A stretch of 64,000 nucleotides of DNA from Camelus bactrianus (lineage: Eukaryota > Chordata > Mammalia > Artiodactyla > Camelidae). Position numbers and translations under genes: made by a program. Shown one piece after another: positions 21,401 to 33,600 of this stretch. Below the pieces are notes generated by a model that saw only the letters and a list, made by a program, of their open reading frames with translations, searched no databases and was not told the DNA's origin. The DNA is taken from the NCBI RefSeq assembly GCF_048773025.1, contig NC_133558.1, positions 19,388,501 through 19,452,500 on the forward strand. Direction: 5' to 3'. Positions within the stretch are counted from its first letter, which is position 1, and each line of letters begins with the position of its first letter.

Positions 21401-23997
21401 ACAGACTAGCAAGGCAGGTGGTCCAGAGCCTTCTTGGTGCTGTTAATAAGGCCTAGTCCCATAATAACACATGGCCTATCAACAAAATCTTCGCCTGACC
21501 TAGGGATGAGCATTCCTAGCAACAAGGAACAAAATGGTCATAAAATGCCTCCCAAGCTGTGGTCAAATTTATGATCATCAGGGGCCCTGCCAATTAAAGT
21601 TAGCACTTGCCATCTGCCACTACAGTCACTAACCTCCAGCACACCCTAAAAGGAGCTCAGGGTGGAGATCAGGAATGAGACTGGGACTGTGCTCTGGGAC
21701 AACTGGCAAAATAGGCCTTCAGATAGTTAGACATTTTCAGGAAAAGATGTTATGAGCTCAATTCTTGCATCTTCTCATATCTAGAAAAATACTAAAATCA
21801 TTAATGGTGACATCTACTTTGGCCATTAAAGAGAGCTGTTCTTACAAACCAAAAGATGAGACCTCCGCCCAAATGCCAAAGATCTGATGTTGCCAATCTG
21901 TTGAGGGGGAAGCAGTGTCACCTGGTGCCTGCTGAGACCCTGTGACCCCCATTCCTGGGCTCTGAGATGTCTGCCTACAATCCTTCAAAAAAACAAAGTA
22001 CACCCTTTCCTGATGTGTGTTTGCCTTAGCAGAATTAACAGCCCTGGAAAATAGCTAACATCCCCACAGCTCAGGCTGACTTGTCTCTGGCCACGTTTCC
22101 TCTTTTTTTGGAGTCATAAATCCCACTACCCTGCTCGTGTCAGCCCATGTCTCCATCTTACTGGAGATGTAAACTCACTGTCCTCCAGTATACCAAAGCC
22201 CCTTACCTCACTTCTAGCCAATCAAAAGTCTGCTCCCCATCCCTTTGGGTTCACAGCCACTTCCTCAATAAAAGACCCTGCTCGGTCACCCTCGGTGCTC
22301 GCACAGGCACCCCTCGCCTGTGTGACCCGCTGTTGTCTATGACAGTGTACCTAATAAACTCCTTCCGTATTTTCACCCTTTGTCTTTGGTAAATTCTTTA
22401 ACTGCCTGTGCACTGGATCGCTGTGTCCCCTCAACAAATGGTTTTGAAAAGAAGCACAAATCCCAGACACCATCCTGGACTTGTATATCTGGGAATATCT
22501 CCTAATCCTTGGAAAATTCAAGAATCAGGATGAAAGCCAAGGTACAAGACTCCAGAACTGTAAGGGGGAGAATACAGAGTAATATTCATGACTCTGGGGG
22601 AGGATGAATGAATCAGAAAAGCTGGAGTCAGGCCTCCAAACATGCTCTCAGGTTGAGAACAGGCCTTGAAAGAGAAAGTCCTGGTTCACACGATGGCAGC
22701 CGGGGTCAAAGGGCACCACTGATCAGTTATTTCAGGGATAGTCTCCCCGTCTTTATCCTAAAAGAGACTGGATTTCTGAACTGTCCTGTAGAGAAGTGGT
22801 GCCACTGGCGAGTCACTCTATTGTACAGAATATGGAGACCTGGGCGGATTCCTCCCTCTCCCAACAGGAAGCTGGGGCTGCATTCCCGTAGGATCCCATC
22901 CTCCTCTCCTTGCGGGACGCCAGCTCCAGCCCGAGGGGAGATCGTGGAGGCACCGCGGCCCCTCGTACCTGTGCGCTGCAGCGTCTCCTTCCCGTTTTCC
23001 AGGAATCGTCTGAGTGACTCCACACACCTGCCCTCCAGGTATTTCCTCTGGCGCTCTGCCTCACCGGCCGCCTCCCACTTGCGCTGGGTCATCAGCGCTA
23101 CCGCGTCCGCCGCGGTCCAGGAGCGCAGGTCCTCGTTCAGGGCGATGAAATCCGCACCGTCGTAGGCGAACTGATCGTACCCGCGGAGGAGGCGCCCGTC
23201 CGGCCCCACGTCGCAGCCGTACAGGTTCTGGTAGGTGTGAGACCCTGACCCCGCCCCGAGGTGAGCGCCGCTCCCCCAGCCCCCCACTGATTAAACCTAA
23301 GTTGAAAATGAAACCGGGTCAAAGTCCCCGCCGGCTCTTCCGGGTTCGGGGAGAGGGGAGGGTCCCGCGATATCGGGGTGACCCTCGGACCCTGGGACTC
23401 AGGAGACCCTGGCCCGTCCCTGGGGATGGGGGTCCTGACCTGGGCTCACCGGACTCGCTCTGGTTGTAGTAGCGACGCAGACTGTTCAGGTTCACTCGAA
23501 AAATCTGTGCGTGGTCTTTAGAGATCCGCGTGTTCCGATCCCAAAACTCCGGCCCCTCCTGTTCCACCCACCGCGCTCGCGGCTCCTCCCTCGGATTCGG
23601 GGCGTCGCTGTCGAACCGCACGAACTGCGTGTCGTCCACGTAACCGACGGAGATGTAGCGGGGCTCTCCGCCGCCGGGCCGGGACACCCCCGTGTTAAAA
23701 TACCTCATGGAGTGGGAGCCTAGGGGCGGGAAGGGGGTGAGACCCGGCCCGACCCTCCTCCTGGCGAGGCCCCGGGTCCGAGGTGATGTGGCCGGGTAGG
23801 GTGATGGGTCTGGGCGGGGGACGGCGACCTCGCACCTTTCTCGGGATCCCTGCCCGCCCCTACCCCCGGGCGGTCCCCTCGCTCCTGCCCCACAGGGGCC
23901 GTTTTCTCCCGACCCCACACTCACTGGCCCAGATTTCGGTAGGAGCTAGGGCCCCCGAGAGGACCAGGAGGAGAGTTCGGAGCCCCAGTGCCAGCAT
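14989..23997 (-). CDS. MHC class I heavy chain, complete eight-exon gene with a very long intron 3
   Basis: The exons read: 1 (23997-23925), 2 (23719-23450), 3 (23244-22969), 4 (16294-16019), 5 (15901-15788), 6 (15384-15352), 7 (15205-15158) and 8. All junctions have AG/GT sites and keep one frame. The product has a 24-residue signal peptide ([20 protein letters not shown] start), alpha1 with the N86 glycosylation site (YYNQS), alpha2 with the Cys101-Cys164 pair, alpha3 with its own disulphide and the CD8 loop (DQAQDTE), a membrane helix and a basic stop-transfer (WRKRR). By homology with the usual class I ending, exon 8 gives arginine-valine-stop at 14989. Using the AG two bases earlier would instead give a tail ending ECETAAL, with its stop at 14973. 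Expected to bind beta2-microglobulin at the cell surface. Intron 3 (16295-22968) is about 6.7 kb against about 0.6 kb in the other copies, because a retrovirus fossil sits in it. Conserved peptide-end residues 59 and 171 are Phe instead of Tyr and 167 is Ser, which suggests a non-classical role. No disabling change was seen. Confidence 0.9.
16390..22436 (+). mobile_element. Endogenous retrovirus fossil, probably ERV1 class, in class I intron 3
   Basis: Two LTRs (16390-16842 and 21899-22436) bracket about 5.1 kb. The right LTR has clean ends, TGTTGAGGGG and CCCCTCAACA, an inverted repeat. Both contain polyadenylation signals, which set the orientation as plus, opposite to the host class I gene. 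A plausible primer-binding region starts just after the left LTR near 16,845. The flanking host bases share AAT on both sides (16387-16389 and 22437-22439), and units A and C keep the empty site. The interior shows no recognisable gag, pol or env, is largely AT-rich and has a degenerate repetitive stretch near 17.6-17.75 kb. It is a broken, non-coding fossil. The LTRs differ at about 13% of the positions I could align by hand, so it is probably tens of millions of years old. Class assignment is tentative. Confidence 0.85.
22437..22968 (-). other. Remaining part of class I intron 3 next to exon 3
   Basis: This is ordinary class I intron 3, homologous to 6615-7080 and 62,699-63,215 in the other copies. 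It ends at the retroviral insertion point. There is no coding sequence; the open frame at 22,608-23,165 on the plus strand is antisense to exon 3. Confidence 0.85.
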
Positions 23998-24039
23998 CTT
24001 CGGAGTCAGTTGAGAAGCAGAGTCCAGACCGATCGACGA

Positions 24040-24190
24040 GGACTTCATAACCCGGTGACGCTGATTGGCGTCTCTAGAAACCCGACACCCAATGGGAGTG
24101 AGAACTAGGACTGTGTCACGAGTGTCCAGGCAGGAGGACCAGGCACAAGCTGTGAGAGAGAAAGTGAAACCCGGGGAGATGGGGAACCCC
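24040..24190 (-). promoter_or_regulatory. Class I promoter of unit B
   Basis: In minus-strand order there is a kappa-B/enhancer-A palindrome GGGGTTCCCC (24190-24181), an interferon-response element GTTTCACTTTCTCTC (24170-24156), a CRE/X2-like site, an inverted-CCAAT region (ATTGG on the plus strand at 24064-24068) and the TATA position. Two differences from unit C stand out. The CRE core is TGACAC (plus strand 24113-24118) instead of TGACGC, and the TATA box reads TTATGAAG (24050-24043) instead of TTATAAAG. Interferon and NF-kappa-B inputs look preserved; basal strength may be reduced. Confidence 0.85.
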
Positions 24191-24199
24191 AGCACCAAG

Positions 24200-27100
24200 C
24201 GTCCCCGCCCAAGACCCCGCTCTCGGTGAGACCCCGAGAGCCACGCCCTCCAGGGTACCTGGGATTTTGCTATGATCCCTCCCGTGCTGCACTGAGAGCT
24301 CTTCGTCCCACTGTCTCCCTGGGTCCCGGCCCTGGGTTGTGTAAATTGATGATTTTCAAAATATTTTGGTCAGAATACTTAAACTCGTACAAACTAGTGA
24401 TGATCACAAGGATAATTTTGTTTATGTGGTTATTTCCATCGCTATTTTTCACACTAGGAATAAATTTTTATTTTTCCTTAAGAGATAACATTAGTAACCT
24501 TTGCATTTAATATAAAAAATAATTTCCAAAAAATACACATAGTAGTGAGAAGACTGGAGCTTTTTACATTTTTACAAGTCTCTAGTCTGTCTCATTAAAA
24601 GACCACTGGATTTTCATGTTTGCTGCTGCATTTATTACGTTATTTTGATTGAACTCTCACACATATGTAAGAGCAGTATTTTTAATAACCTTGTCAGATA
24701 ATTGTAGGTGGTCCTTTTTGATACTAAACTAAAATTATCAAAGTGGTTGTTTGTCAAAGGTTATTTGCAAAGTGGTCCTGAAACAATATCAGTGAATATT
24801 TGTTATTCTGTTACATTAAAATTTACAAGCCTACTTTGGACACTGAATGTCTCTTGTACTAATGGAAGATTTTTTAAAATAATACATTGTTTCACTAAAA
24901 AGTTATACAGATCTTCCAGTGTCAGTCTTTCAAGAAAAAATAGTATTCCATAAAATAGAGGGTAGTTCAGTTCACACAAATTATTTTACATGGGACGTAG
25001 TACTTTGAAATGTAGCAGAAGTGGTTGATGTGTATGTCCCATGTCATCATAGAAAATATTTTTAAAATATGATTTAAGGATGATGATTTAGGAACAATAA
25101 TAATTTTAATGCTTCAATCAGGATGTTTTAAAACAAATCTGTCTTTTTTTCCTGCAAGTAAATTGTTAAAATAATTACTATTGCAGTTTGCTTCCATAAT
25201 CTCCATTATTTCTAAGATGTACCTCAAAGCAGATGTCAACACAGTGAAAAGGCAAATAGAATCTTAGTAATGCTACGAAAATAGTTTTGACTGGGCATCT
25301 GATTAAATCTCACCCATAGGGTGAGAGGATACAGCTGTAACAGCACAGAAGCAGTGGTCGCTGTATGAGCACAGGGAGAGGTTTGGTGCACAGTGAGGGA
25401 CACAGTGCCGCCTCATGTGGTTTGTGCTTTGAATCATGTCCTGCTCTTGTCTTGGCTCCCTGTGTCATGGTCTCAGGTGTCCCTGTCTGATGTCGATGTT
25501 CTGTGAAATGACTTATGTCAACAGCATAGTAACACGGCTGAGTGGGGAGCATCAGCCCCGCTTCTGACAACACTGAGGCCCGTGTAAGTGTCAGACCAGT
25601 TCCTGTGGTTGGAGGCTGCTTTGTCCTTCTTGAATTCAATATTTTAAAATAACTATACCCTCTCCCCCAAAAAGGAATATTAGAGAACAATTTAGAAAAG
25701 AAGAAATGCAAATGTTAAACAAATATATTAGTATTAAATAAATGTAAACAAAAATGAAAATGTGGAATAAGAAATGGGAATGAATTAAAATGTATCATCT
25801 TGGCAAAGATGAAAGTGAATGAGGGGAGGACTGACAGGAATTGAGGGAGAACAGACTGTCGAAAAGACTGATGGGATTGAAAATTGGTACAGAAATCTTA
25901 AAGGTCACTTTTGCAAAATGTCTCAATATATTCAATATGTCTCCATTTTGACACAGAAATTTTTCCTTTAGAAATTTATCCTAAGAAGATAATCACAAAT
26001 GTTCTCAAAAATAGTTAGTCAAGGATGTATCTTGAATTGTGCTTTATAAAAGCAAAGAATGGAAACAATCTAAATACTACAATGACTGTCATGATGATCA
26101 CTATGAATAAAGGAGCACTGGCTATGTTTCAGGCAGTAATTCCATGTGATTTACATACGGGGTCAAATTATCCCTCAAAGCAAACCCATGAGGTGTTCAC
26201 CATGTGATCCCTTTGTGCAGACAGGGAAAGGAGACTCAGAGAGGCTAAGGAGCGTCTATTTGCATCAGGATCTGGAGAATCTGGAGGAGAGCAACAGTTA
26301 GGCCCCTGCTGATGGGAGACGGGCTCTGCTGTGCGGGAGAGGGACAGAAATGAGCGAGACAGATGCACAGCACGACTGCACTAAATGCCATGAGGAAGAG
26401 CTCATGATGCCATGAGAGCAGATAACAGAAGTCCTGACAGGTCCCCTGCCGCTGTTATCAATGATATCTGAAAGATGGAAAAGATAAATGAAATATGAAA
26501 CAAAAACAATTCTATACAATTATATTCAATCATAGAATAGAAAAGAGCTCTTGGGAATTAAAAATATGGTCATAGAAATAAGTTATTCCATAGATGAATT
26601 GGAAGATTACAGTCGTGCTCCCAGTAAGTAGATGGAAAAGTAATGGCAAGGAGGAGAGAGGACCTGTAAGAATATGTCTATCAGTCACAATGTTCCAACA
26701 AGTCACAAATAAAAGTTTCAAAAATAATGGAGAGTAGGAAATGATAAAAAAAAAAATTCAAGAAAACTGCTAAGTTTACAGACAAAAACTTGTATCTTGA
26801 ACAGCCTACACAAATTCTTAGTGCACTAGGTGAAACAGACGCACACGAGGGCCCATCACAGTGAAATCTGAGAAAGAGGTTGGAAAAGAAGAGACCTTGA
26901 AAACCTCAAGAGGCAACAAACACGTGCCTGGAAGACATTGAGCAATGCCTTCAGAATTCTGAGGAAATAAGTATTTCCAACAGAGATCTGTACATCTAGG
27001 CAAGATGTGAGTCAGTCCTGGGGAAGCCTAAGGCCCTTCAGAGTTACAGTGATTCACTTTCCACATTCCCTTCCTCAGGATACCATTAGGGAAAGTCAGA

Positions 27101-30010
27101 GGAAATGATGGAGAAAATCAACAATAGGGAAGCCATGGGATCCAGGCCCCCAGGGGAGCCAAACAAGAGAGGAAGAGGGCTGCCCAAGAGGAAGTGAAGG
27201 AGATCCGGGACTTCAGCCCTGCCCCAGGTGTGCAGGGACCCTGTCCATACGAGGCATGACTGAGGGCTGTGGGACAGGTCTGTGCAAAGAGAGGAAGTGG
27301 ACAGAATATCAGATGCGCTCAAAGATGTTCACGAAGACTAGACTCTGGGGAGAGTTTGAGGATGGTTTAAAATTAGTACAACAAAACTACCACTTATTCC
27401 AGGGAAAATAAAAAATTCATTCAAGAAAATAAAAGAAAAATAATCATAGTCTACTAAATGCTCAGTTGTGACTTTCATTTCCATCATCAACATAATGTAA
27501 ATATTGCAGGTTGAGCTAATCAAAATTACAAAATTGATAAATTTTTAATTATGAACTATAATTATAGTGGGAGGACAGGGGAGAGTGAAAGAAGAACCAA
27601 TTAACTAAAGATGATACATAAAACTGAAAAACAAAGAGGGAGCATCATAAAGAGGATGCTGTTTAGAGGTACTGAAGTAACAATTAGAGAATCACCTGAA
27701 AGAACTAAAACAGCTTGTCTCTGAGATTCAAGATCTGGGGGAGCCTGGAAGATTGAGTCTTCTGCCTTGATATAAAGTCTCGTAGAAGTCTTATACTCTT
27801 TAAAGCTATGTGCACATATCCATTAGATAAAAATGAAAAGATAATCCAGTAGGTGTGCCAATGGACTCGGGAACCGTTCTGTAAGGAGAGTCACAGACAT
27901 AGGGCAGTAGTTAAAATGAAACTGGACATAGTGGTGGGTTTTTATGGGATGATTTGTTTTGATTTATTTAGTTTAGTTTGATTATTTTTTTTTTAGCGGG
28001 AAGAATTATAGCATGCTTGTAGGCAGGAAGGAATGATCCAGAAGAGAGCCAGAAACTGCTGATACAGGGGAGGGAGGAGCTGCATCCTGTGTCCTCACTG
28101 AGGGGCAGCCTTAGACAGGAGGGACCATCCATCGTCACTGGTGGGAAGGTGAGAATACAGGTGCAGATTCAGGAGTAGGGGAGGAGGAGGATGTCATTCT
28201 CACCTGAGTCCTCTTTTATTTTCTGAGGAAAACAGAAGTTCACCATTAAGGATGGGAAATGGGGAGGGAGTGGGGGGGATCAAGGAGGGAGAAGGAAGTG
28301 AAAGACAGCCTCTCAGGAGGTGGAAGAGTGAGCTGACTCAGGATATGGCATCTGACAGTGCGGGGTGGTGGCCACTGAGGTCTGTGCTCATCAACTTAGA
28401 GAAAGTTCCTGCCCTTGGGCAGCAACACAAAGATGAATAATAAACTAAAAGAAAAAGCAACAAAATATCTCCCATGTGAGGATTTCAGTTCTTTTTACTT
28501 TGTCATTGATCACTTTCAACACTTTGTAACTTGTTTTACAGTGAATGTACATTGTATCATATATGATACATTACATATACATCATAATCAGAAGTCAAAA
28601 GCTACATTTATATTTTTAAAAAGTAAATGCAGGTGGATAGAAAAAGTCAAGAGCGTGGTGGGGGCGGAGAGCTGGACGTGCCGGGCTCCACGCCTGGGCT
28701 GTGGGCAGTGAATTCACGGAGCCTTTTTTCCTTTTCTCAGGACCATGTTCTCTGCGGAGACCAAACAGGATCTTTCCCTTCTTTTTTGGCATGTGGTCAT
28801 TTATTAGTATCTTGTCATCACTTTGCTGCTTTTAGGACGGTTTTTGTATTTTACATGGCATTTTTAGCTATTTCCAGTGGGGAGAATTGTCCATACAATG
28901 CAGCCCATCTTCTCCTGTAATGGAAATTCTGTGTCAGAAGAGCTCAGTCAAAAGGCTGAGAATGTGCGTCCTCACACATGATCTGCAGATGATCTGTCAA
29001 GTGTTTTTGGAGCGTAAGGGATTTTAATGTCTTTTAATTTTTGAAAACATTATATGCACACAGAGAATTTAAATGATACTGAAGAATATATATATATATA
29101 AAAAAAACCTCTTATTGTCCCCCTCACCCCCTAGTCATCCAAGTCTTCTAGTCAGAAACCACTGCAGTGAGCAATTTCTCTTCCCAGAGAAATATATCCA
29201 TGCGTTAGTGTGCACTGTTGTGTCAGTCATAGAGCTCAGGGCACAGACTGGGAGAAATTATCTGCAGATTCACATGTCTGATAGAGGACTTGTTTTAGAA
29301 TATACACAGAACTCTTAAACTCAGTAATATGAAAACAAATAACTCAATGAAACAGAATAAACAAAAGCCTGAGCAGATACCTCATCAAAGAAGATACACA
29401 AATGGAAATACATATGAAAAGATGGTCAACATCATATGTTATTAGGATATGGAATTTAAAACAATCATTTTTGGTTTGTTTCCCCCAGGGTTTTTAAATG
29501 TTATTTATTTATGTATTTATTTTACAATACCAAATATTTAAACTGAAGTATACTTGATGTACAATATTACATGTTACAGGTATACAATACATAGTAAGTT
29601 TCAATTTTTAAAGGTTAGGGGATAGTGATTACAAATTATTGGCTATATCCCCCATGTTGTACATGCATCCTTGTAGCTTATTTTACACCTGACAGTTTGT
29701 ACCTCTTAATCCTGCACATCCATCTTGCCCTCCCCCTTCCTCCCCACTGGTAACCACTAGTTCCTTCTCTACATCTGTGAGTCTGTTTCTTTTCTGAAAA
29801 ACAATGATGTGATCCTATCACACACTGATGAGAACAGCTAGAATCCAAGAATGAGTAATACCAAGCGCTGAGCAGGACGTGGAGCCGCAGAAGCCCCCCG
29901 GCACTGCTGCAGGAACACGAAGCAGCGCAGCCACTGCAGGGACGGGCAGCAGTTTCTCATGAAGCTACACGGAGGCTCACCGTCCCACCTGCTGATCACT
30001 CCAGTACTTA
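24200..30010 (-). repeat. Unit B upstream block of the class I duplication
   Basis: No gene is supported. The block is the reverse-complement counterpart of 1-5.3 kb and 55.52-61.35 kb. It keeps about 0.5 kb near 24.9-25.4 kb that unit A has lost, and has empty sites for the unit A SINE (near 27.7 kb) and solo LTR (near 24.45 kb). A short TA repeat lies at 29,083-29,100. An L1 3' end in minus orientation occupies about 29,480-29,800, and a diverged L1 ORF2 end lies at about 29,820-30,070. Confidence 0.85.
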
Positions 30011-30080
30011 CAAAACTCATTTTAGAACTCATGTTTGCACAAAACCTTGCACACCAATGCTTATAGCAGAGTGCCTCTCA
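29480..30080 (-). repeat. L1 3' end and ORF2 remnant shared by units B and C
   Basis: The part at 29,480-29,800 matches L1 3' sequence in antisense (GGTAACCACTAG and GTGAGTCTGTTTC motifs). The part at 29,820-30,080 resembles the last part of L1 ORF2 on the plus strand (the GAGAACAGCTAGAATCCAAG region). The same pair recurs reversed at 55,510-56,040. Both pieces predate the B/C duplication. Confidence 0.65.
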
Positions 30081-30214
30081 AGGGCACATAGTGACTTCCT
30101 TCTAAAAACTACAGTATGGAAAGTGGGAAAGGAAAAGTAAAACTTCAGAAGGAGAAACCTGGGACATGTACCATAGCCAGGAGTTGAGGTGCACTTATTA
30201 GTGATAATCAAGTG
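30080..30214 (+). repeat. Old L1 3' UTR, left half, interrupted by a provirus
   Basis: The CTACAGTATGGAAAGTGGGA and GGAGAAACCTGGGACA motifs match the 3' untranslated region of old L1M-type elements. It continues at 35,854 after the provirus. The two halves join directly if one copy of the AAGTG target duplication is removed. The counterpart in unit C lies reversed near 54.42-54.75 kb. Confidence 0.7.
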
Positions 30215-30619
30215 TGTAGGCCCCCGAATGTGGGAACAAAGGAACGAGCCTTGGGCTGGAATGGTTAACAAGTTATAAAAAGCTGCAGACTCAGAAGTGA
30301 GAAGGCTGGTTAGCCAAGGACGGGTAAGATACCCAGAGGGGGGCAACCTAAGACGGGCACAGCCGCCTGAGTCAAGAAGAATATTGTTAAGCAGCTGTTT
30401 CTCATACCTTCCACCCTGATAAGCTGTGAGGCTCGCTGGTGCCAACACGAACCAAAACATAAAGGGTCTTCTGACCTTGAGCCAGACACTGCCTGTTAAC
30501 CATTTCCCTTGTCATTCTTCTTTGCTATATAAGACTGTGTAACTTAATAAAGCTTCGGAGTAGCCATCAGCTCTCTCCGCATATGGTGTGTATGTGTACG
30601 TGATATCGCGACACCAACA
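30215..30619 (+). repeat. 5' LTR of the betaretrovirus-like fossil
   Basis: TG...CA ended repeat that matches 35,448-35,853 almost end to end. It contains GCTATATAAGACTGTG and AATAAAGC in its second half, giving the order U3, R, U5. Confidence 0.92.
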
Positions 30620-33600
30620 TTTGGTGACCCCGACGTGATGTCAGCGTAGCAACTACATGTAAGTAAGGGGAAAAATTTATATCGGGGATTTTCAGCCTAT
30701 CAGGCGTGCCGCGAACTAACCATGGGACAGCAGCTAACAGTACAACAGAGGATTTATTTAAAGGCTATTTCAAAGTGGGGCACCCTCCCAGGTGCCCCTC
30801 GAAAACAAATATAGGAAATCACTATCAGCCAAAGTCTCATTCCACCATTTCTGACCTCATCGCAGCTTCCCCCGGGAGCACAAGTTTAGATACTATTGAT
30901 AATGAGTTGATAAGTGACAGTAATAAGACCTACTTAATTTCTACTGGAGTTTGGGGACCTTTACCTTCTGGGTATTTTGGATTGCTAATAGGGAAATCAT
31001 TTGTGGGCTTGAAAGGGTTAACAGTTTTACCTGGTGTTATTAATAATGATTATACTGGAGAAGTTAAAATTATGGTTCATGCTTCTTCTTTTACATTATT
31101 CCTAAGCAATCTCAAATCGCTCAGATTATTTTAATACCTTATTTACCTGCTCAAAAATTTGCTAAAAATAATAGAGGAGATAAGGGCTTCGGACAGGACA
31201 GCAAGCTTTTTGGACACATTCATTAACCGATAACAGACCTATATTAACAGTTTCAATACAAGAAAAGCAATTTACGGGGTCATTGGACACAGGAGTGGAC
31301 AAAACTATTATTTCTAGTTTTCATTGGCCTTCTGATTGGCAAAAACACAAATCTGATGTTACTGTACAAGGAGTTGATGGACTGATGGCACCTAAAATAA
31401 ATTCTCACCCACTAAAGGTCTGAGGGCCTAAAAATAAAATGGCCTTTGTAACTCCTTTTATATTACCAATACCCTGCACTCTATGGGGCAAGGACCTTCT
31501 TGCTCAGTAAAACCTAACCTTAAAGATTGATCATTTTTAATAGGGGCTGCTGCTACTATCCCAAATTTTATTCGCACTGCTCTAACATGGACCCAACAGC
31601 AACCTGTTTGGGTGGAGCAATGGCCCCTTCCTAAAGAAAAACTACAAGCATTACAAAAATCGGCTACAGAACAACTAAAGCTGGGTTATTTAAAACCTTC
31701 TACTAGTCCTTAAAACACACCTGTTTTTGTAATCAAGAAAAAATCAGAAAAATGGAGGTTATTGCAAGATATGCGTGCTATAAATGCTATAATGCAACCT
31801 ATGGGACCCTTACAAAAGGGGCTACCCAATCTTTCACTTATTCCTGACTCTTGGCCCTTAATTGTTATTGACATAAAGGATTGTTTTTTCTCATTACCTT
31901 TGCACAAAGCTAATAAAAAAAAATTGCCTTTACTGTTCCTACCTATAACAATCAGGAGATTCCTAAACATTATCAATAAAAATTCCTTCCTCAGGGTATA
32001 AAAAATAGTCCTGCTATATGTCAGCAATTGGAAAAAAATTTTAAAACCTATACGTCAACAATCTCCTCAAATATATATTTTTCACTATATAGATAACATC
32101 TTCCTGGCTGTAAAAAACAAACCTAACCTCCTTCTATTATTTCAGAAAACTATTACATTTTTACAAACTAAGGGCCTTTTATTGCTCAGGATGAAGTACA
32201 AAAAATGCAACCTTAAAAATTTCTTAGGATAACTATTAACACACAAACTATTAGGCCACACCACATAAAATTAAATATCAAGCCTTGTTTAACATTAGCT
32301 CAATTGCAACAATTGCTAGGACATATTAACTAGATCAGACCTTTTTTAGAAATAACTACAGTCCAATTACATCATTTATTTCAATTGTTAAAAGAAGATA
32401 AGAAACCTGCCTCATTACGTACAGTAACCCCTAAAGCTATCAAAAAATTTTAAAAGGTTAATAAAGCTTTAAATTGTCAATTTTTACACTGGTTAAAACC
32501 TAAATTACCTATTATTCTTATTGTTTTAAATACACCTCAAACACCTACAGGGGTACTTATACAAAATGGGACACTTTATTCTTTTTAAAGTGGGTTTATG
32601 TGTCTCACTCATTAACTTGGGCCTTAACCACTACTTATCATGTCTATGCTAATATCATAAACAAAACTCGACATCGCTGTTTACAGTTAATGGGACAAGA
32701 TCCTGCAAATATAAATTTACCATGTACTGCCAGCCAATTCCAAAAATATTTTATAAAAAATGAGGATATCCAGGCCTCTTTAAAAAATTATCTGAAAAAA
32801 ATTACATTTAAAAATATTCACATCCCCTGTTACAATTTTACACACAAGTGCCTCTAAAATTAATGACTATTATTTCTAAAAAACCCTTATTGCAGGCAGT
32901 TACATTGTTTACTAATGGTTCTCAAAAAACGTCCAAGGCTGCCATTGCATGGTTTAATAAAAAACAATGGCATTCAAACTTTACTACAGGACATAAAAGT
33001 ACTCAGATAGCTAAAATTGCTACAATAGAGCTAGCCCTATTTTTTAAAAAAACCTAATAAATCTTTAAATATAATTACTAATTTTCAATATACGGCAAAT
33101 GCATTGCCATTATTAACCACTGCTATATTGCCTCAAGCATCCTCAAAAATACATTTACAACATTTTTTAAATACTAAAAATTTGCTACACAATAGACAAT
33201 ATCCCTCTTTTATTGCTCATATGAGATCTCATACTAATTTACCAGGACCATTGTCAGAAGGCAACAATTATGTTGATAAAATAGTATCTAATTATGTTCA
33301 AACCCAACCTGCTATTAGTAAATTTAAAAAGGCTAAACAATTTCATGCCTTACACCACTGCAATGTCCAGGCCTTAAGAGCTATTTATGATAAAACTAAA
33401 AGACAAGCAAAACAAATCATACAGACATACTCACAATGTAATCAATTTACAATTGCTAAACTAAATTATAATTTAGAGGACGTTAATCCAAGAGGTATTC
33501 AGAGTAATCAAATTTGGCAAACAGACACCATCTTGTTTCCCTCCTTCGGACGTTTAAAATATATCATAGCTTCTGTGGACACTTTTTCTAATTTTATATA

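Noticed and set aside
29083-29100. A TA repeat near the edge of unit B
   Set aside because: It is a simple repeat present at the matching place in unit C (56.42-56.44 kb); ordinary.
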